Shown: positions 23,200-36,620, numbered from the stretch's first letter. The stretch is DNA of 64,000 nt from Austropuccinia psidii (GCA_023105745.1 JALGQZ010000013.1:4561501-4625500), one strand, 5' to 3'. The notes: generated from the letters alone by a model not told the origin. Numbers and translations: made by a program.

Positions 23200-23531
23200 A
23201 TGGCCCAAGCCCCGGAAAATTCAACGGAATTTAATGAACGACCAACTTCAGCCCCAGAGAGTGGAAGTGAAATATCTGATATGGCCAGTAGTTGTGAATT
23301 AGGCATTGAAGCAGAGAGCCAGTCACATGAAGATAATCAAGATCCACCAGTTCTTCCAGAATGTGAGTATACATCCATCTTGAGTATTTCTAATCTCTCA
23401 AAACCTGATATTGTGTCATAGCCTTTATTTCAGGTCAACCTCCAAGCTCTCAGAAACCAAATTTTAAAAGTTATGAGAAGGAAAAGACTGTTGAACCTTG
23501 TGCACCGACAGAAGATGATGGGCAAGATGAT

Positions 23532-25557
23532 TGTAAGGTTTGACTATGAAACAATAAGTAAAAATTACTAATTTATTACTTATTGTACTCTGAATGTCCT
23601 TATAAAATGAATAAATAAGATTAAAATAATAATAATAATAAAGAAATATTATTATTATGGCGTAAAATTATTATATTATTAAATAAATATAATAATATAA
23701 TTAATATTATATAAAAATATAATATTATAAATAATATATTAATATAAAATAATTAATATATTATAAAGCTCTTTATTATTGTTACCAACAAATAATAAAG
23801 GCGTAAAAAATTGTTTTTTATAAATAAAAAACAATTAATAACAATAATATTACTAATATTAAAGTTATATATTAATATAAATACTATTTATATTAAATAA
23901 GAATTATTAAGAGTAATAATAAGAGAGAAATTATTATAATAAGATGAAATAACCTACTTTTAACACTTAAAATAATAATTTTGAGATATTTTACGCCAAA
24001 AGAATATAATACAACTTTTTCAAATTGTATTTACAATAAAAAATAAAGAAAATTACTAAAATTCTTGATTTTACGTGGAAATGAGTTTATAGAGAGATTT
24101 ATAACAAAAGCAATTAAAAAATTGATTTAATCACGTAAAAATAGTGATTAATATTAAGCTGGTCTTTGGTCTTTAATAATATAAGAGTTTTATATATAAA
24201 GAATAAAGAAATTACCTTTTATTTAATTGATTTAATGTTTTTGATGCGTCTGAGGGGAAAACAGAGTAAAAAGAGCTCTATTTATAGTAAATACCTCCCT
24301 CCTAGAGTCCAACAGGCTTCTAGTAGACGTGTACTGATCATATCCACTGGAATTGATCAATATTTTAAGGTTTGAGGGTGATTACATCATGATCAAACCA
24401 TCTTACATCATTATTGCACCATTATTTAAAGTTATCACTGTAACTTTAAGTTTGATGACATCAGAGGCTTGGCAGAACCCCAAATTTCGTGGATTTTATT
24501 AGTTTTAATCATAAACTAATAGTATTCACCAATTTTATCACTATTAAGACTGTTAAACTTAATTTAAGGTTACAGTATGTGATCATAACAGCTCAATTTA
24601 AGCTCAAACTTTGATCCTCAATAACGTTTAAGGTTTTCACGCTACAGCAATTCAGAGAGTGAATTCTGATAGCCTGACATAACCTTATTATGCTGCCAAG
24701 AGCTTTTCATTACATCATCAAAACTCTAATTTTGATGATTTTTCTTGTAACTCATCTTTTTCTGTCGAAATTCAATATTTTAAACTTCAAACCTTGATTT
24801 CAGGGGGTTATACCCTGAATTTAATAATAAAAGTTACATCATTCTTCACGAATGAACTAGGAGAATCCAACTGTATACTTTTTTTTAAGTTTGGACTACT
24901 TTCACAACAAAGTGGTCAACAGCTCTGTTGATTTTTATCAATATTTCCTCATAAGTCTTAACCTTGTTTATAATTTGCAAAATAAAGTTCATATCTGTGT
25001 TCTTACAGTAATTACGTGGTAACTTTATTTTTGGTTCATCATTCTAGCATGTATAGTTTAGAAGATATTAGCTATGATCACTGAATATATGCGTTGACCA
25101 AAAAAGTGCATATATTCAGGATAATTCCTTAAGTATTGATTTTTAGAATTAGCTTATTAATTGTTTTATGTGTGGATTGTTATGGGGAATCTACTGGTAC
25201 AATTTATTTCACATGTTGTTTCATTGGTTTCTGAGATAAATAGGATTTTATGGTTTTTATAAGGTATTATACCTTATAATTCATTAAATATTGACTTTAC
25301 AGATATGCCATAAAAATGGTATATGTGTATTTTTCCATGAGGAATCCAATGGTATAATTTATTTCACATGTTTATTCATTGGTTTTTAAGTTAAACCAAT
25401 TTTAGTACCAATTTATGGTATTTTTTGTATATTTGAGTAATTAATTTTAGTGTATAATTATTCTAATTAATTTTAATATAATTATATTAAAGATATAATT
25501 ATTCTGAGTATTTTTTGTGACCTTATTGGGTATGTGGTCATATCTCAAAGGCTCACA
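23532..25557 (-). repeat. 3' LTR of the chromovirus
   Basis: On the minus strand it begins TGTGAGCC and ends CTTACA. The TATA box (CTATAAATAG, minus) lies at 24278-24287. A diverged solo copy of this LTR family sits at 57722-59642. Confidence 0.95.
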
Positions 25558-25576
25558 TTCCCTACCACCAAAAAAG
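25558..25576 (-). other. Polypurine tract of the chromovirus
   Basis: Minus strand reads TTTGGTGGTAGGGAA directly before the 3' LTR. Confidence 0.75.
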
Positions 25577-25675
25577 ATTGTACCACAATCTGATATATGT
25601 GATTAGGGTATCATCCACTGTCCTACCTCTTCAATAGACTTTTGTTAGTCTTGAAGCTCAATAATGCTTAACTTT

Positions 25676-28600
25676 TTATTTTTCAGGTTTTCTTTCATGT
25701 CTGAACCTTTTTAGTAATTTATCAGCATTTGTTATATCTTTCTCAAGTAGCCATTCATCTTCTTGAGTTGAATTTCTATACCTTACAAGGTATTCCCTTT
25801 CTTTTTTGTTTCTTGTCCTTCTTTCTTTAAGGACTTTTACTATTCTCTTTTCCTCTCCTTCTTCCAAGGGGGGAATTTCAAGTGGGGGTTTTATTCTTAG
25901 TGGAAATAATTCCTTGTCACTTGAACTGTAAGGTTTTATCAGACTTACAGGGAAAGCTGGGTGTTTGTTCATTAGTTCACCTGTGAGTTCTAATTGCACA
26001 GCATTGGGTCCATGAAGTGCTTTTATCATAAATGGTCCTGCAAAGGAATCTTTCAATTTCTTTGGGCCTTTTATGTTATTGAAATTAAGGGTTGATACTA
26101 AAACCAAGTCCCCTATTTTGAAATCAGGTGGCTTATGACTTTTATCCCATCTTTCTTTTGCATATTTAAAAGAATCTTGCATGCATCTGTTTGCATGGTG
26201 TCTTGCTTTGTCAAGCATTATCTTGAAGCTGCTTGCTGTTGGATGTATATCCACTAAGTCCTTTTTGAGGGTATCATAAGGAAGTCTTGGATTCCAACCT
26301 TTCTCTAGCATTGCTGGTGTTTTGCCAGTAGAAGAATGGATTGATGTCTTATATGCCAATTCAAGTGCTGGTATTAGTGTACACCAATCATGGGTAAAAC
26401 CATCAGAATCTTTGAATTCTAGCCCATAAGCACAGAATCTTCTGATCATGTCCTCTAGGGTCTGTATCATTCTTTCTGCTAAACCATCAGTTTGAGGATG
26501 ATAAGCTGTTGAGAATGATAACTTTGTCCCAAACAAGTTGTGGAGGTTTGTCCATAGTGCTGAAGTGAACTTTGGGTCTCTGTCACTTATAATATTTTGG
26601 AATAAGCCTGTGTGGCTAATGACTTTATTCCATATCATTATGGCTGTATCCATAGCTGTGTCATCTTTATGACATGGTAAGAACATGGGAGTTTTACTGT
26701 ACCTGTCAACTAATACTAGGCATGCATTATAACTCCTGTCTCCTCCTGGAGGTAAGGCTGTTACCCAATCCATATGAACTATTTCCCATGGGGATTTTGG
26801 TTCTTGGATTTGGATCATCATTCCAAATTTCTTTCCTGTGGCTCTGTTGGCTTTTTGACATCTGTCACAGGTTTGGCAGTACTCTGCAACATCTTTCTTC
26901 CAATTTGGCCACCAAGAGCAGGTTTTCACCCTCTCTAGTGTCCTATCTTCTGAGAGATGTCCAGATGCAACACTATCATGACACTCATGTAAAATAGTGT
27001 TTATTAGTGTTCTATCTGTTAAGGCCATAACACATGTGTGTTTTGTTCTATGGTAAAGGATTCCATCAAGGAGGTGAAATCTTCCTTCATCATATGCCTT
27101 TTTCCATATTTCATCTAGTTTTGATGAAAGTGATGGATCTTTGCAGTCTTTCATTAGAATTTGGCTTAAGATATGGCAATTTTTGTCTGTCTTATAGCTT
27201 TCTTTAACTTGGTTAAAGAATTCTGTGCCAATGTCTGTAACACATATTCCTTCTATATGGTGCTCTTCTTGTGGTACCCATGCTGGATTGTCAGGGGTAT
27301 TTGCTAGAGCCCATCTGCTAAGACCATCTGCATTTTTATGAATATTTCCAGATTTATGAACAATAGTCATATTTCCCCTATATTCTTGGATAGCAATTTG
27401 CCATCTCAGCATATGTCTATTTGGAGTCTTCATGTTTAATAGTGATTTCACAGCATTACAGTCTGTGATTACATCAAATACTGTGCCATCCAAATAATAA
27501 TGCAGCTTTTCTAAAGCCCACACTAGGCATAAGCATTCCATTTGGCTTGCTCCATACCTTGCTTCTGTTGGCTTTATCTGCCTTGAAATGAAACAAATTG
27601 GTCCTTCCACTGGTTTATCATTGATAATTTGTGTTTGGTGGAGTGCAGCACCTAGTCCTTCTCCACAAGCATCAATGTACAGTTTGAAAGGTAGTTTCCA
27701 ATCTGGCATTAGAAGAAATGGGGCATTTGTCAAAGAATTTTTCAATTCTTCATATGCCTTGACTCTTTCTTCTGTCATCTCATAGACTGTTTGTTGGTCA
27801 CATAGCTTATACAAGGATTTAGCAATCTTTGCAAAGTCCTTTATATGCTGTCTATAGTAACCAGCAAATCCTAGAAATGATTGCATTTCTTTTTTAGTTT
27901 GAGGCATTGGTTTAAGTAGTACTGCTGCTACTTTATTTTTGTCTATGCCTAGACTAAGTCCAGATACTACATGTCCTAGGGCTTTCAATTCACTATATGC
28001 AAAATGACACTTTTTCAATGAAATTTTCATATTTACTTGGACTATTTTCTGTAGTACCCTTTCTAGTCTTGTCAGGTGATTTTCCCAAGTTTCTGAGAAA
28101 ACTATGATATCATCAATGTAGATTATTAACCATCCTTCTGATAATTCTTCAGGAAATATGGTATTCATCATTCTTTGATAATGGGAAGGTGCATTTTTTA
28201 TCCCAAATGGCATTCTTAAGTATTCAAAAATTCCACAATGGACTATTATTCTTAGTAGTTTCTTGGCATTGTCTGTTAAGACATTTTGATGAAAACCCTT
28301 AAGAGCATCCATAGCTGTGATGAACTTAGCTTGTGACAATTGGGTCAATGTCTCATGGATTCTGGGTATTGGATATCTGTCTGGAATGGTATAGGTATTC
28401 AGGGCTCTGAAGTCTCCTACCATCCTTGATTTTCCATTATGCCAAGTTATAATGACAGGTGTAGTAACTTCTACTTGCTCATTATGTCCAACCTTTCTTA
28501 ATACTCCAAGGTCCATTAATTCTTTAATGTGCACCTCTAGGGCTTCTCTAGCTCTTGGACTGGCTGGATAAGCAGGTCTTCTTAATAAAGGTGGGTAAGG

Positions 28601-31471
28601 TTTTTCTACATTAAGAATTATATCCACTTCATGTCCAATTATGGCACCTAGTGGCTCTTTGTCAGTTGCAAAGGCATTTTTATACTTAAATAAGAGGTCA
28701 ATCAATTTTTCTCTCATTTTTTCTGTTAATTCTTGATTGAATTCTGCCTCTTTGAGTTGTTCAGATATAAAAAGTTCTTTTTCTGGAATTTTTTCCTCAT
28801 TCTTAATAACTGTGATTTGCCTTTTGTTATTTAAGAATCCAAACTTTTGTCTTTTATTATCTCCTATGGTAAAATATCTATCTTTTTGGTTGGAGATATC
28901 TATACCATAGATTGATAAGTAGTCATTTCCAAGTATGAAATGATTACTAGTACAGTTGTCCATTACTACAAACTCTACTTTGATTCTGACACACTGTGAG
29001 GGATGAGGGAAAATTAGTGTTAAATCAATTATTCCAAGGAGCTTCATGCTCTCACTTGCAACACTAAATTTGACACCTTGTATTGGCATAAGTTTTTCTT
29101 TCCAGTTTGGGACAATGGTTTTTAAATAACTTTTGCCAACACAAGTGCAATATGCTCCTGTATCTAAGTTCACCTTTCCTTGGTTATCAACCATAACAAT
29201 ACTAATACTTGATTTTCCAGCTGTATATCCCATTCCTCTTGCAGGTTTGGTTCTATACATTTTGGCATCTTGTATATTTGTCAGATTTGTGTCAGATGTT
29301 CCAACTTGTGGCAAGTTTGAGTTAACATCCAGTACTTCATAAATTATATCAATATTATTAATTTGTGCATTAATTATATTGATTTCATCACTTTCAGAGC
29401 TTTCTGATTCTTCTGTCTCTTTTTCAGAGTCAGATTCTTCTTCTTTGTCATTGTGGTTTTCTGTTTCCACAATTTCATTAATCTTTGCTTTTTTAAGGCA
29501 ATTATTGGCTAAGTGTCCAATACCTCCACATTTATGGCATTTTCTCTGCTCATTATTGTTGGATGTATTGGGTTTGAAGGATTCTTTTGATTTATCTTTC
29601 TTGATAAATGGTTTATTTGGGCTTTTAATGTCCAATTTTTTCCAAGTCCTGCCAATTTTTGTCCTTGTCACTATATCTTCTAGTGCATTTATATACTCTT
29701 CTGTGGAGCATGGTTCTATACACCTGCTTCTTAGGGCATGTTCTAGTTCCCCTCCACATTTTTTAAGTATTTTCATATGCACCATCTTTTGTGACATTTC
29801 TGGGTACAGTGCATTAAGTCTTTCAACTTGTTTTAGGAACCAAGTTAAAGGTTTATCTTTCTCAGGGTCAAAGAAAGAGTTTTCAAATGCATTTTCTATC
29901 TTATACCTCCAGGCATCATTTGCCCACTTGGTGATTATTTCTTGTTTCCACCAAGACCAGGTATTTTTACCATTTGTTTGTCTTATGCCATAATACCATC
30001 TTTTTGCAGATTTCTCAAACAATGAATGTAATCTTGCAGTGATTAATTCATCTGGTATGGCATAGTCTTCTTGTAACATGTCAATTGTTTTAATAAATGA
30101 CATGTGGTCATATTCACCTTCTCCTGTGAATGTTGGCCATTCCTTCAATTGAGGTGCTTCCTTCATTAAGACTTGGTTATTGTCTTGATGACTCAAGTCT
30201 GTTATGAAAGGATTTGACAATTCCTCTTTTGTTTTAACAGGGCTTCTTATATGAGAAAATGGTGTTGATAACTTTGGCATATTTAAATTAGCCTCATTAA
30301 TTTTATCCATTTTTTCAGTAATAAGCCTTATTTCACTTTGAATGTCATCTTTCAGATGCATTCTTGCTTCATCACTTTTTTCCACATGGTCCAAAAGTAA
30401 TTTTTGGTGTGATGAAGTCTTTTCTTCAAATTTTTCTACAGAAATACTTAATTTATTTAATTTTTCTGTAAGATTGTCAATACTCACATCATAATTGATT
30501 GTCAAAGTCTTATCTTTGATATCTTTTATGTATTTATACAATTCTTGTTGTCCTTGTATTAATTTTTGAGTATTGTCAATTAAATTCTTTGGTTTATTAT
30601 TTTCAACAATAAACTTAATGTTGTCAATTTCTTTTTTGTTTTGCACAACAATTTTTGTTAAAGAAGATAAATTGTTATTTATTTCTTGTAGTGATAATAA
30701 ACTGTCTTTAATTTCTTTTAGAGGTAATATACTATTTTTAATTTCTGTTAAAGTATTTACAACATCTTTAGACAAGGTTATTTCTTTGGGAAATGAGGTT
30801 GTCTCATTCTTTGCTCTTCCTTGTCCTTGAATTCCATCAAGGTTCTGGCCATGTTGAAAACATTGTCCATGGCATCCTTTTGGATTCTTGGGATTCTGTA
30901 GCTTGGGGAATATGGTTTCCTCCAATGCTTTTTCTTGTTCTTCTTCCCTTCTTGGGGAAGTGGGTTGGCTTGAGGCTTGCTGGTAGAAGCTACTGGGGCT
31001 TCTTCCTTGGTTGCCTCCCTCTTTTTGGCATGATAATCCTTGATTTTTTTGATTTGAGGTTTGGATGACAGTGGATTCCATCCATTGGAGTATCTCACTA
31101 TCTCCTCCTCTTTGAGGAACTTTTTCAGGATGTGCCAGGAGTTCATCACTCCTTGGTGTATTTGAGGCAGCATTTCCCAGTCTTTGTCCTTGTATACTGT
31201 GTAATACTGCTTGTACTGGCTCATGTAGATGTCTATCTGAGCCCTCTGAATGTGATTTGTACCTGTTTGAGTTACTCATACTTAGTTCCAATTCAGGCTC
31301 AGATATCATGGGCATTTCTGGGACTTGCCTTTGGGATAAGGCACTTCCTTGTGTGGATTCTGTTCCACTGGGGATATTGCCCTTTCTTTTCCCTTTTGAG
31401 GGATCAATTCTACTTCTGAGTCCAGCTCCATCTGATTGGATGGAGTATTGGGAACCTCTTCTGGTAGTCAT
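25676..31471 (-). CDS. Gag-pol polyprotein of the Ty3/gypsy chromovirus
   Basis: A single open frame of 1,931 residues. The N-terminal ~430 residues are low-complexity and coiled-coil-like; the gag core follows (about 440-620). The zinc knuckle [14 protein letters not shown] is near 643. The protease site LDTGAY is near 769. Reverse transcriptase has YIDDIIVF near 1116; RNase H runs from [14 protein letters not shown] (about 1264) to NADGLSRW (about 1379). Integrase has the H-H-C-C finger (about 1494-1533) and catalytic residues in MDWVTALPP (about 1567), SDRDPKF (about 1627) and GLAERMIQ (about 1660). A chromodomain (about 1872-1912, [16 protein letters not shown]) would guide insertion to chromatin. 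No break was found. Confidence 0.96.
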   Translation of the reverse strand: MTTRRGSQYSIQSDGAGLRSRIDPSKGKRKGNIPSGTESTQGSALSQRQVPEMPMISEPELELSMSNSNRYKSHSEGSDRHLHEPVQAVLHSIQGQRLGNAASNTPRSDELLAHPEKVPQRGGDSEILQWMESTVIQTSNQKNQGLSCQKEGGNQGRSPSSFYQQASSQPTSPRREEEQEKALEETIFPKLQNPKNPKGCHGQCFQHGQNLDGIQGQGRAKNETTSFPKEITLSKDVVNTLTEIKNSILPLKEIKDSLLSLQEINNNLSSLTKIVVQNKKEIDNIKFIVENNKPKNLIDNTQKLIQGQQELYKYIKDIKDKTLTINYDVSIDNLTEKLNKLSISVEKFEEKTSSHQKLLLDHVEKSDEARMHLKDDIQSEIRLITEKMDKINEANLNMPKLSTPFSHIRSPVKTKEELSNPFITDLSHQDNNQVLMKEAPQLKEWPTFTGEGEYDHMSFIKTIDMLQEDYAIPDELITARLHSLFEKSAKRWYYGIRQTNGKNTWSWWKQEIITKWANDAWRYKIENAFENSFFDPEKDKPLTWFLKQVERLNALYPEMSQKMVHMKILKKCGGELEHALRSRCIEPCSTEEYINALEDIVTRTKIGRTWKKLDIKSPNKPFIKKDKSKESFKPNTSNNNEQRKCHKCGGIGHLANNCLKKAKINEIVETENHNDKEEESDSEKETEESESSESDEINIINAQINNIDIIYEVLDVNSNLPQVGTSDTNLTNIQDAKMYRTKPARGMGYTAGKSSISIVMVDNQGKVNLDTGAYCTCVGKSYLKTIVPNWKEKLMPIQGVKFSVASESMKLLGIIDLTLIFPHPSQCVRIKVEFVVMDNCTSNHFILGNDYLSIYGIDISNQKDRYFTIGDNKRQKFGFLNNKRQITVIKNEEKIPEKELFISEQLKEAEFNQELTEKMREKLIDLLFKYKNAFATDKEPLGAIIGHEVDIILNVEKPYPPLLRRPAYPASPRAREALEVHIKELMDLGVLRKVGHNEQVEVTTPVIITWHNGKSRMVGDFRALNTYTIPDRYPIPRIHETLTQLSQAKFITAMDALKGFHQNVLTDNAKKLLRIIVHCGIFEYLRMPFGIKNAPSHYQRMMNTIFPEELSEGWLIIYIDDIIVFSETWENHLTRLERVLQKIVQVNMKISLKKCHFAYSELKALGHVVSGLSLGIDKNKVAAVLLKPMPQTKKEMQSFLGFAGYYRQHIKDFAKIAKSLYKLCDQQTVYEMTEERVKAYEELKNSLTNAPFLLMPDWKLPFKLYIDACGEGLGAALHQTQIINDKPVEGPICFISRQIKPTEARYGASQMECLCLVWALEKLHYYLDGTVFDVITDCNAVKSLLNMKTPNRHMLRWQIAIQEYRGNMTIVHKSGNIHKNADGLSRWALANTPDNPAWVPQEEHHIEGICVTDIGTEFFNQVKESYKTDKNCHILSQILMKDCKDPSLSSKLDEIWKKAYDEGRFHLLDGILYHRTKHTCVMALTDRTLINTILHECHDSVASGHLSEDRTLERVKTCSWWPNWKKDVAEYCQTCDRCQKANRATGKKFGMMIQIQEPKSPWEIVHMDWVTALPPGGDRSYNACLVLVDRYSKTPMFLPCHKDDTAMDTAIMIWNKVISHTGLFQNIISDRDPKFTSALWTNLHNLFGTKLSFSTAYHPQTDGLAERMIQTLEDMIRRFCAYGLEFKDSDGFTHDWCTLIPALELAYKTSIHSSTGKTPAMLEKGWNPRLPYDTLKKDLVDIHPTASSFKIMLDKARHHANRCMQDSFKYAKERWDKSHKPPDFKIGDLVLVSTLNFNNIKGPKKLKDSFAGPFMIKALHGPNAVQLELTGELMNKHPAFPVSLIKPYSSSDKELFPLRIKPPLEIPPLEEGEEKRIVKVLKERRTRNKKEREYLVRYRNSTQEDEWLLEKDITNADKLLKRFRHERKPEK

Positions 31472-31504
31472 AATTAAAGAATAAGAAAAAAAAATAAAAG
31501 TATT

Positions 31505-31762
31505 TTAGAATAAAATTCTTTTATGGCAATTTAAAAGGAGGTGCTCACCTTCAGAGTCTTGAATGGTGGGCCCTGGAAAGTCTAATTTCTTAGCTTTCTT
31601 TCTTTTGGTGATAACTGGTGTTGGAGAACTTTGACAAGTTTCTTCCACCAATCTCTCAACAGTAGCTTGGTTGTCTTCTGTTGGGTTATCTTCAAACACT
31701 AAAAAAGACAAATAAATATAAGTCTTTTTATAAGAAGTGTTATTTTTGGCAAGATATGGCAA
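31505..31762 (-). CDS. Short upstream ORF/exon of the chromovirus
   Basis: 85 codons between the 5' LTR and gag-pol. From about VFEDNPTEDNQ it looks like an acidic then basic exon (PTPVITKRKKAKKLDF), preceded by TAG and ending at a strong donor (GAAG|GTGAGC, about 31551). It may be spliced onto the gag-pol start region just downstream, extending the polyprotein. No known domain. The splice is inferred. Confidence 0.4.
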   Translation of the reverse strand: MPYLAKNNTSYKKTYIYLSFLVFEDNPTEDNQATVERLVEETCQSSPTPVITKRKKAKKLDFPGPTIQDSEGEHLLLNCHKRILF

Positions 31763-32190
31763 TTTTCCACGTAGAAATTGCTTTTATATCTTAAAAAAAA
31801 ATGAAATGAATAAAGAAATAAAATAAAAATGAATAAAAATAACTTTTTTTATTGGTTTTTAATATTTTTTAATATTTTTTATGTATATTTTTATTTTTAA
31901 AGGATAAAAAATAAAAAATGAATATGATTCTTATAAAATTAAATTATAATAAAAATTATTTTTTAATTTATAAATTATCTTTTTTAATCACTAGAGTCAC
32001 TCAAAGAAAGTTCTTGCAAGTCTAAGGATGTGAAAAACCACGTGTAAGACAGTACAATTGCATTCCAAATGCCTCAATAGCTTTTAAAATCAATAAAATA
32101 TAAAATTATTATATAATTTTATGATTATAAATATAATTTATTATTGGATAAACCCAAATAGAATCTTTTTAAAGGTCTTTTAAGTAAATA

Positions 32191-32207
32191 TCACGGCCAG
32201 GCCCCCA
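32191..32207 (-). other. Primer-binding site of the chromovirus
   Basis: Minus strand reads TGGGGGCCTGGCCGTGA two bases inside the 5' LTR; it starts with TGG, complementary to a tRNA CCA end. The tRNA is not identified. Confidence 0.75.
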
Positions 32208-32209
32208 AA

Positions 32210-34235
32210 TGTAAGGTTTGACTATGAAACAATAAGTAAAAATTACTAATTTATTACTTATTGTACTCTGAATGTCCTTATAAAATGAATAAATAAGATT
32301 AAAATAATAATAATAATAAAGAAATATTATTATTATGGCGTAAAATTATTATATTATTAAATAAATATAATAATATAATTAATATTATATAAAAATATAA
32401 TATTATAAATAATATATTAATATAAAATAATTAATATATTATAAAGCTCTTTATTATTGTTACCAACAAATAATAAAGGCGTAAAAAATTGTTTTTTATA
32501 AATAAAAAACAATTAATAACAATAATATTACTAATATTAAAGTTATATATTAATATAAATACTATTTATATTAAATAAGAATTATTAAGAGTAATAATAA
32601 GAGAGAAATTATTATAATAAGATGAAATAACCTACTTTTAACACTTAAAATAATAATTTTGAGATATTTTACGCCAAAAGAATATAATACAACTTTTTCA
32701 AATTGTATTTACAATAAAAAATAAAGAAAATTACTAAAATTCTTGATTTTACGTGGAAATGAGTTTATAGAGAGATTTATAACAAAAACAATTAAAAAAT
32801 TGATTTAATCACGTAAAAATAGTGATTAATATTAAGCTGGTCTTTGGTCTTTAATAATATAAGAGTTTTATATATAAAGAATAAAGAAATTACCTTTTAT
32901 TTAATTGATTTAATGTTTTTGATGCGTCTGAGGGGAAAACAGAGTAAAAAGAGCTCTATTTATAGTAAATACCTCCCTCCTAGAGTCCAAAAGGCTTCTA
33001 GTAGACGTGTACTGATCATATCCACTGGAATTGATCAATATTTTAAGGTTTGAGGGTGATTACATCATGATCAAACCATCTTACATCATTATTGCACCAT
33101 TATTTAAAGTTATCACTGTAACTTTAAGTTTGATGACATCAGAGGCTTGGCAGAACCCCAATTTTCGTGGATTTTATTAGTTTTAATCATAAACTAATAG
33201 TATTCACCAATTTTATCACTATTAAGACTGTTAAACTTAATTTAAGGTTACAGTATGTGATCATAACAGCTCAATTTAAGCTCAAACTTTGATCCTCAAT
33301 AACTTTTAAGGTTTTCACGCTACAGCAATTCAGAGAGTGAATTCTGATAGCCTGACATAACCTTATTATGCTGCCAAGAGCTTTTCATTACATCATCAAA
33401 ACTCTAATTTTGATGATTTTTCTTGTAACTCATCTTTTTCTGTCGAAATTCAATATTTTAAACTTCAAACCTAGATTTCAGGGGGTTATACCCTGAATTT
33501 AATAATAAAAATTACATCATTCTTCACGAATGAACTAGGAGAATCCAACTGTATACTTTTTTTTAAGTTTGGACTACTTTCACAACAAAGTGGTCAACAG
33601 CTCTGTTGATTTTTATCAATATTTCCTCATAAGTCTTAACCTTGTTTATAATTTGCAAAATAAAGTTCATATCTGTGTTCTTACAGTAATTACGTGGTAA
33701 CTTTATTTTTGGTTCATCATTCTAGCATGTATAGTTTAGAAGATATTAGCTATGATCACTGAATATATGCGTTGACCAAAAAAGTGCATATATTCAGGAT
33801 AATTCCTTAAGTATTGATTTTGAGAATTAGCTTATTAATTGTTTTATGTGTGGATTGTTATGGGGAATCCACTGGTACAATTTATTTCACATGTTGTTTC
33901 ATTGGTTTCTGAGATAAATAGGATTTTATGGTTTTTATAAGGTATTATACCTTATAATTCATTAAATATTGACTTTACAGATATGCCATAAAAATGGTAT
34001 ATGTGTATTTTTCCATGAGGAATCCAATGGTATAATTTATTTCACATGTTTATTCATTGGTTTTTAAGTTAAACCAATTTTAGTACCAATTTATGGTATT
34101 TTTTGTATATTTGAGTAATTAATTTTAGTGTATAATTATTCTAATTAATTTTAATATAATTATATTAAAGATATAATTATTCTGAGTATTTTTTGTGACC
34201 TTATTGGGTATGTGGTCATATCTCAAAGGCTCACA
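32210..34235 (-). repeat. 5' LTR of the chromovirus
   Basis: Same length as the 3' LTR and about 99.6% identical by eye. Carries the promoter TATA box at 32956-32965 on the minus strand. Confidence 0.95.
32956..32965 (-). promoter_or_regulatory. TATA box of the chromovirus 5' LTR
   Basis: CTATAAATAG on the minus strand followed by agctcttttt; identical in both LTRs. Confidence 0.6.
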
Positions 34236-36267
34236 ATGATGTAATTTTCAGTGGGGAGGTGGAAATTATATCCAAGGAACAATTTGTCTCCAACATTGCT
34301 CAAACAATCCCAAGGCTCGAAAAAATTCAAAATGATAGTAAAATTCCTGATTATGTGCGTCAAAAGATTGCTGAAGCCATGAGCCTCCTCAAAATGGATT
34401 TGAACCGTAAGTGCATTACTAATTCAAAACAAAATTGATAAAAATACCTGCTTACAATATATGGGCAGGTGTGGAGGTGGGAGAATCTCTACCTGAAGGA
34501 TCTCGAGTCGTCATTGGATTTCCAGGCAAAGGATTAGGAAAAAGACCAAATATACATGCAACCAAAAAAACCAACAAAAAACGCCGTACCTTTGAAGCCG
34601 CAAAGGATTCCTGGGATCAAGGTGATGAAATGATCAATGTTGAAGTGGAGCAGATTGATAATGAACCTCCGCATACTGAACCCCCCCCCCATACCCAATG
34701 AAACAATCCACGATGAAGCTCCACATACTGAAAGCCCCCCGATACCCAATGAAACAATGCATGATGCAACCCCTCCCGCCTCTCCTTGGAATATTCAAGC
34801 CTTTCAAGAAAGGGAAACAATTAAACATGATACAATGGGACGAGATATGACTGATATAGTTCCTGACCCTGAGCCCGAAGTGTCATCCTCTGCTAATTTT
34901 CAAGGGATATTTTTATCCCGCATGGAAGAGTTTGCAGGCATTTTGAATTATCATTCCAATATTTCTCAACAATCATGGAAAAGGGGGCTTGATAATATCA
35001 ATAGGATTTACAAAAATCGATGGGACAATTTACCAACAAAGGATGCTCATACATTCCTACCCGTTGGTATTAAGGTGATCAGTAACCGAGAGCTTAAAAT
35101 GTCGGCTTGGCTGGAGGACCTTGAGATGGCAGGTGAGTTTTTTTTTATCTTTGTGCATGATACTTGATTATTGGCTGTTGACTGGTGATATAAATGGCAA
35201 TATACAGGGTTAGATTTTTTTAAGCCAACAGAAACAGAAGCATTTTTTGATCACAACATTTGGAATCTCAAATTGATGAAGGAATCAGCTAAACCTCCAG
35301 ATAATCTCCCAAAATCTGAACACTCCTTCTTCAAAATGGTTCAGAGCCTTCTTTACCCCGCGAATCCAGTTAAACATTTTTGGGCAAATGTTATGTTTGA
35401 ATCCATTAGTTTAGTCTCATACGATGTGATTGCACCCAAACCATATGTTGCACCAACATCAAATTCGACCAATTCTCTTGGACTCGAACGGGGAGCAGTT
35501 GAATACCTTGCCTCCTGCTTGAGTAAATCGAAGCAACGTGCAACCCAACTCAGCATTGAAGGTGGCGGCGCTGACAATGAGATATCCACAAAGCCGCACA
35601 AGAACCTGGAGGATCTAATGGATACAGTTATCCATTTGATGATTGCGTACAACATGGTACATGCACATACAAAGGTCGAAGTTAATGGCATCAAAGGCAA
35701 ACTCACAAACTCAAAAAAAATGAGGCCATCAAAGATCTTTTGGCGTGTCACAAGAATCTCGGAATAAATCGAATTTGCTATGGTATATTAGCGGCATTCT
35801 GTGCGGCGGGGGTTCGTGGTTTGATGGTATTCTCAGATGACTGGAGAACAAGCTCAGTTAAAGGGGCTTTATCACTAATTGACATTTCCGCAAAACTTTC
35901 AGAGGGTAAAAATCTAGTGGAGCCAGTGTGGCTACGTACTAATAAGTATATATGTAATTTACTGAATAAAAGTTTCTTCTCATCAGAGTCTTTTAACCCC
36001 ACTGTACCTCTTAGATTTGAATTTGCACGATGCTTGGTATTAGACTTTGGTGATGCCTGGGTGGCGAAGCGTGGTCTTGGTTCGAGTGATGAGGTCACAT
36101 TGACTGTACCCAGGTCAGCTAAGCTTACAACCAGGATTTACCCGTTTTAGATTAGCGTTGTACTAGATAGATTGTAATTGAATTTTGCAATGTGATTTAA
36201 GAATTTAATAGTCATGACTTCCTATCCTACTACTGCCCGGATGCCACAGTCTGAATACCAATAGTAA

Positions 36268-36293
36268 TTGTACGGCGGCATGCCTCCGTACAT
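36268..36293. repeat. 26-bp module-boundary palindrome between genes 1 and 2 (B)
   Basis: TTGTACGGCGGCA followed by TGCCTCCGTACAT, about 120 bp after the gene 1 stop and about 40 bp before gene 2. Partner in A at 19241-19266. Confidence 0.8.
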
Positions 36294-36335
36294 CATTGCA
36301 AGGACTCCGACAAGACGCAAGCTGAGTCAGGCATT

Positions 36336-36620
36336 GTGCCCGCGAGTAGCACACGCGGGGGCATTGCGGGAAGTTGCGTTTATCACTTCCCGCCAGCCCA
36401 TAATAGGCCAAATGTTCCTGTGTCTTTCAAGAGGACTAGGATAGCTAGGGATCCGCAGCAGGATGCATATTGCATTTGCGTGTGTTTGCAATATTCCAAA
36501 TGGTTGGATTGGAAATTGATTGCATGGGAACATCAATATGTCAAATTGAATAATGCACTATCCACTGCAATTTTTAGGTTCAGGTATTTGAGATCGCAAA
36601 TTCGCGAAGGTCAGGTGTGA
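36336..36620 (+). CDS. Gene 2, small hypothetical protein (element B copy)
   Basis: 94 residues, same start and stop as the A copy (18914-19198), differing at about four residues near the C-terminus (for example RSQIREGQV against RSRICQGQV). No recognised domain. It precedes gene 3 on the same strand within the segment bounded by palindromes at 36268 and 38233, so it may belong to the gene 3 transcription unit. Whether it is translated separately or spliced into gene 3 cannot be decided from sequence alone. Confidence 0.45.
   Translation: MPASSTRGGIAGSCVYHFPPAHNRPNVPVSFKRTRIARDPQQDAYCICVCLQYSKWLDWKLIAWEHQYVKLNNALSTAIFRFRYLRSQIREGQV

Larger units (their letters stand above)
23532..34235 (-). 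mobile_element. Full-length Ty3/gypsy chromovirus (10.7 kb)
   Basis: Two 2,026-bp LTRs (23532-25557 and 32210-34235) differ at about eight sites by eye. Flanks carry the 5-bp duplication ATGAT (23527-23531 and 34236-34240). The uninterrupted target is present in element A at about 21287. On the minus strand the order is LTR, primer-binding site, gag-pol ORF of 1,931 codons, purine tract, LTR. All enzyme motifs and a C-terminal chromodomain are present, so the copy looks coding-competent and recent. Confidence 0.96.
23200..36150 (+). pseudogene. Gene 1, unknown element protein (element B copy, split by the 10.7-kb LTR element)
   Basis: Exon 1 is 23200-23362 (MAQAPENSTEFNERPTSAPE...), intron 23363-23433, and exon 2 continues to 23531, where the LTR element is inserted; coding resumes at 34241. 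Further introns have good borders: about 34410-34468 and 35133-35207. The last exon ends at 36150. The copy also lost one A in the run at about 35711-35719, which shifts the frame relative to copy A, so it is doubly broken. The product would be about 700 residues: an acidic N-terminus, a basic KKTNKKRRTF segment, then a globular C-terminal half. No known domain is recognised. Confidence 0.75.

Noticed and set aside
29379..29993. 204-codon plus-strand ORF opposite gag
   Set aside because: Antisense shadow of the chromovirus gag-pol frame, Ser/Leu/Phe-rich as expected from an acidic, Lys-rich sense strand.
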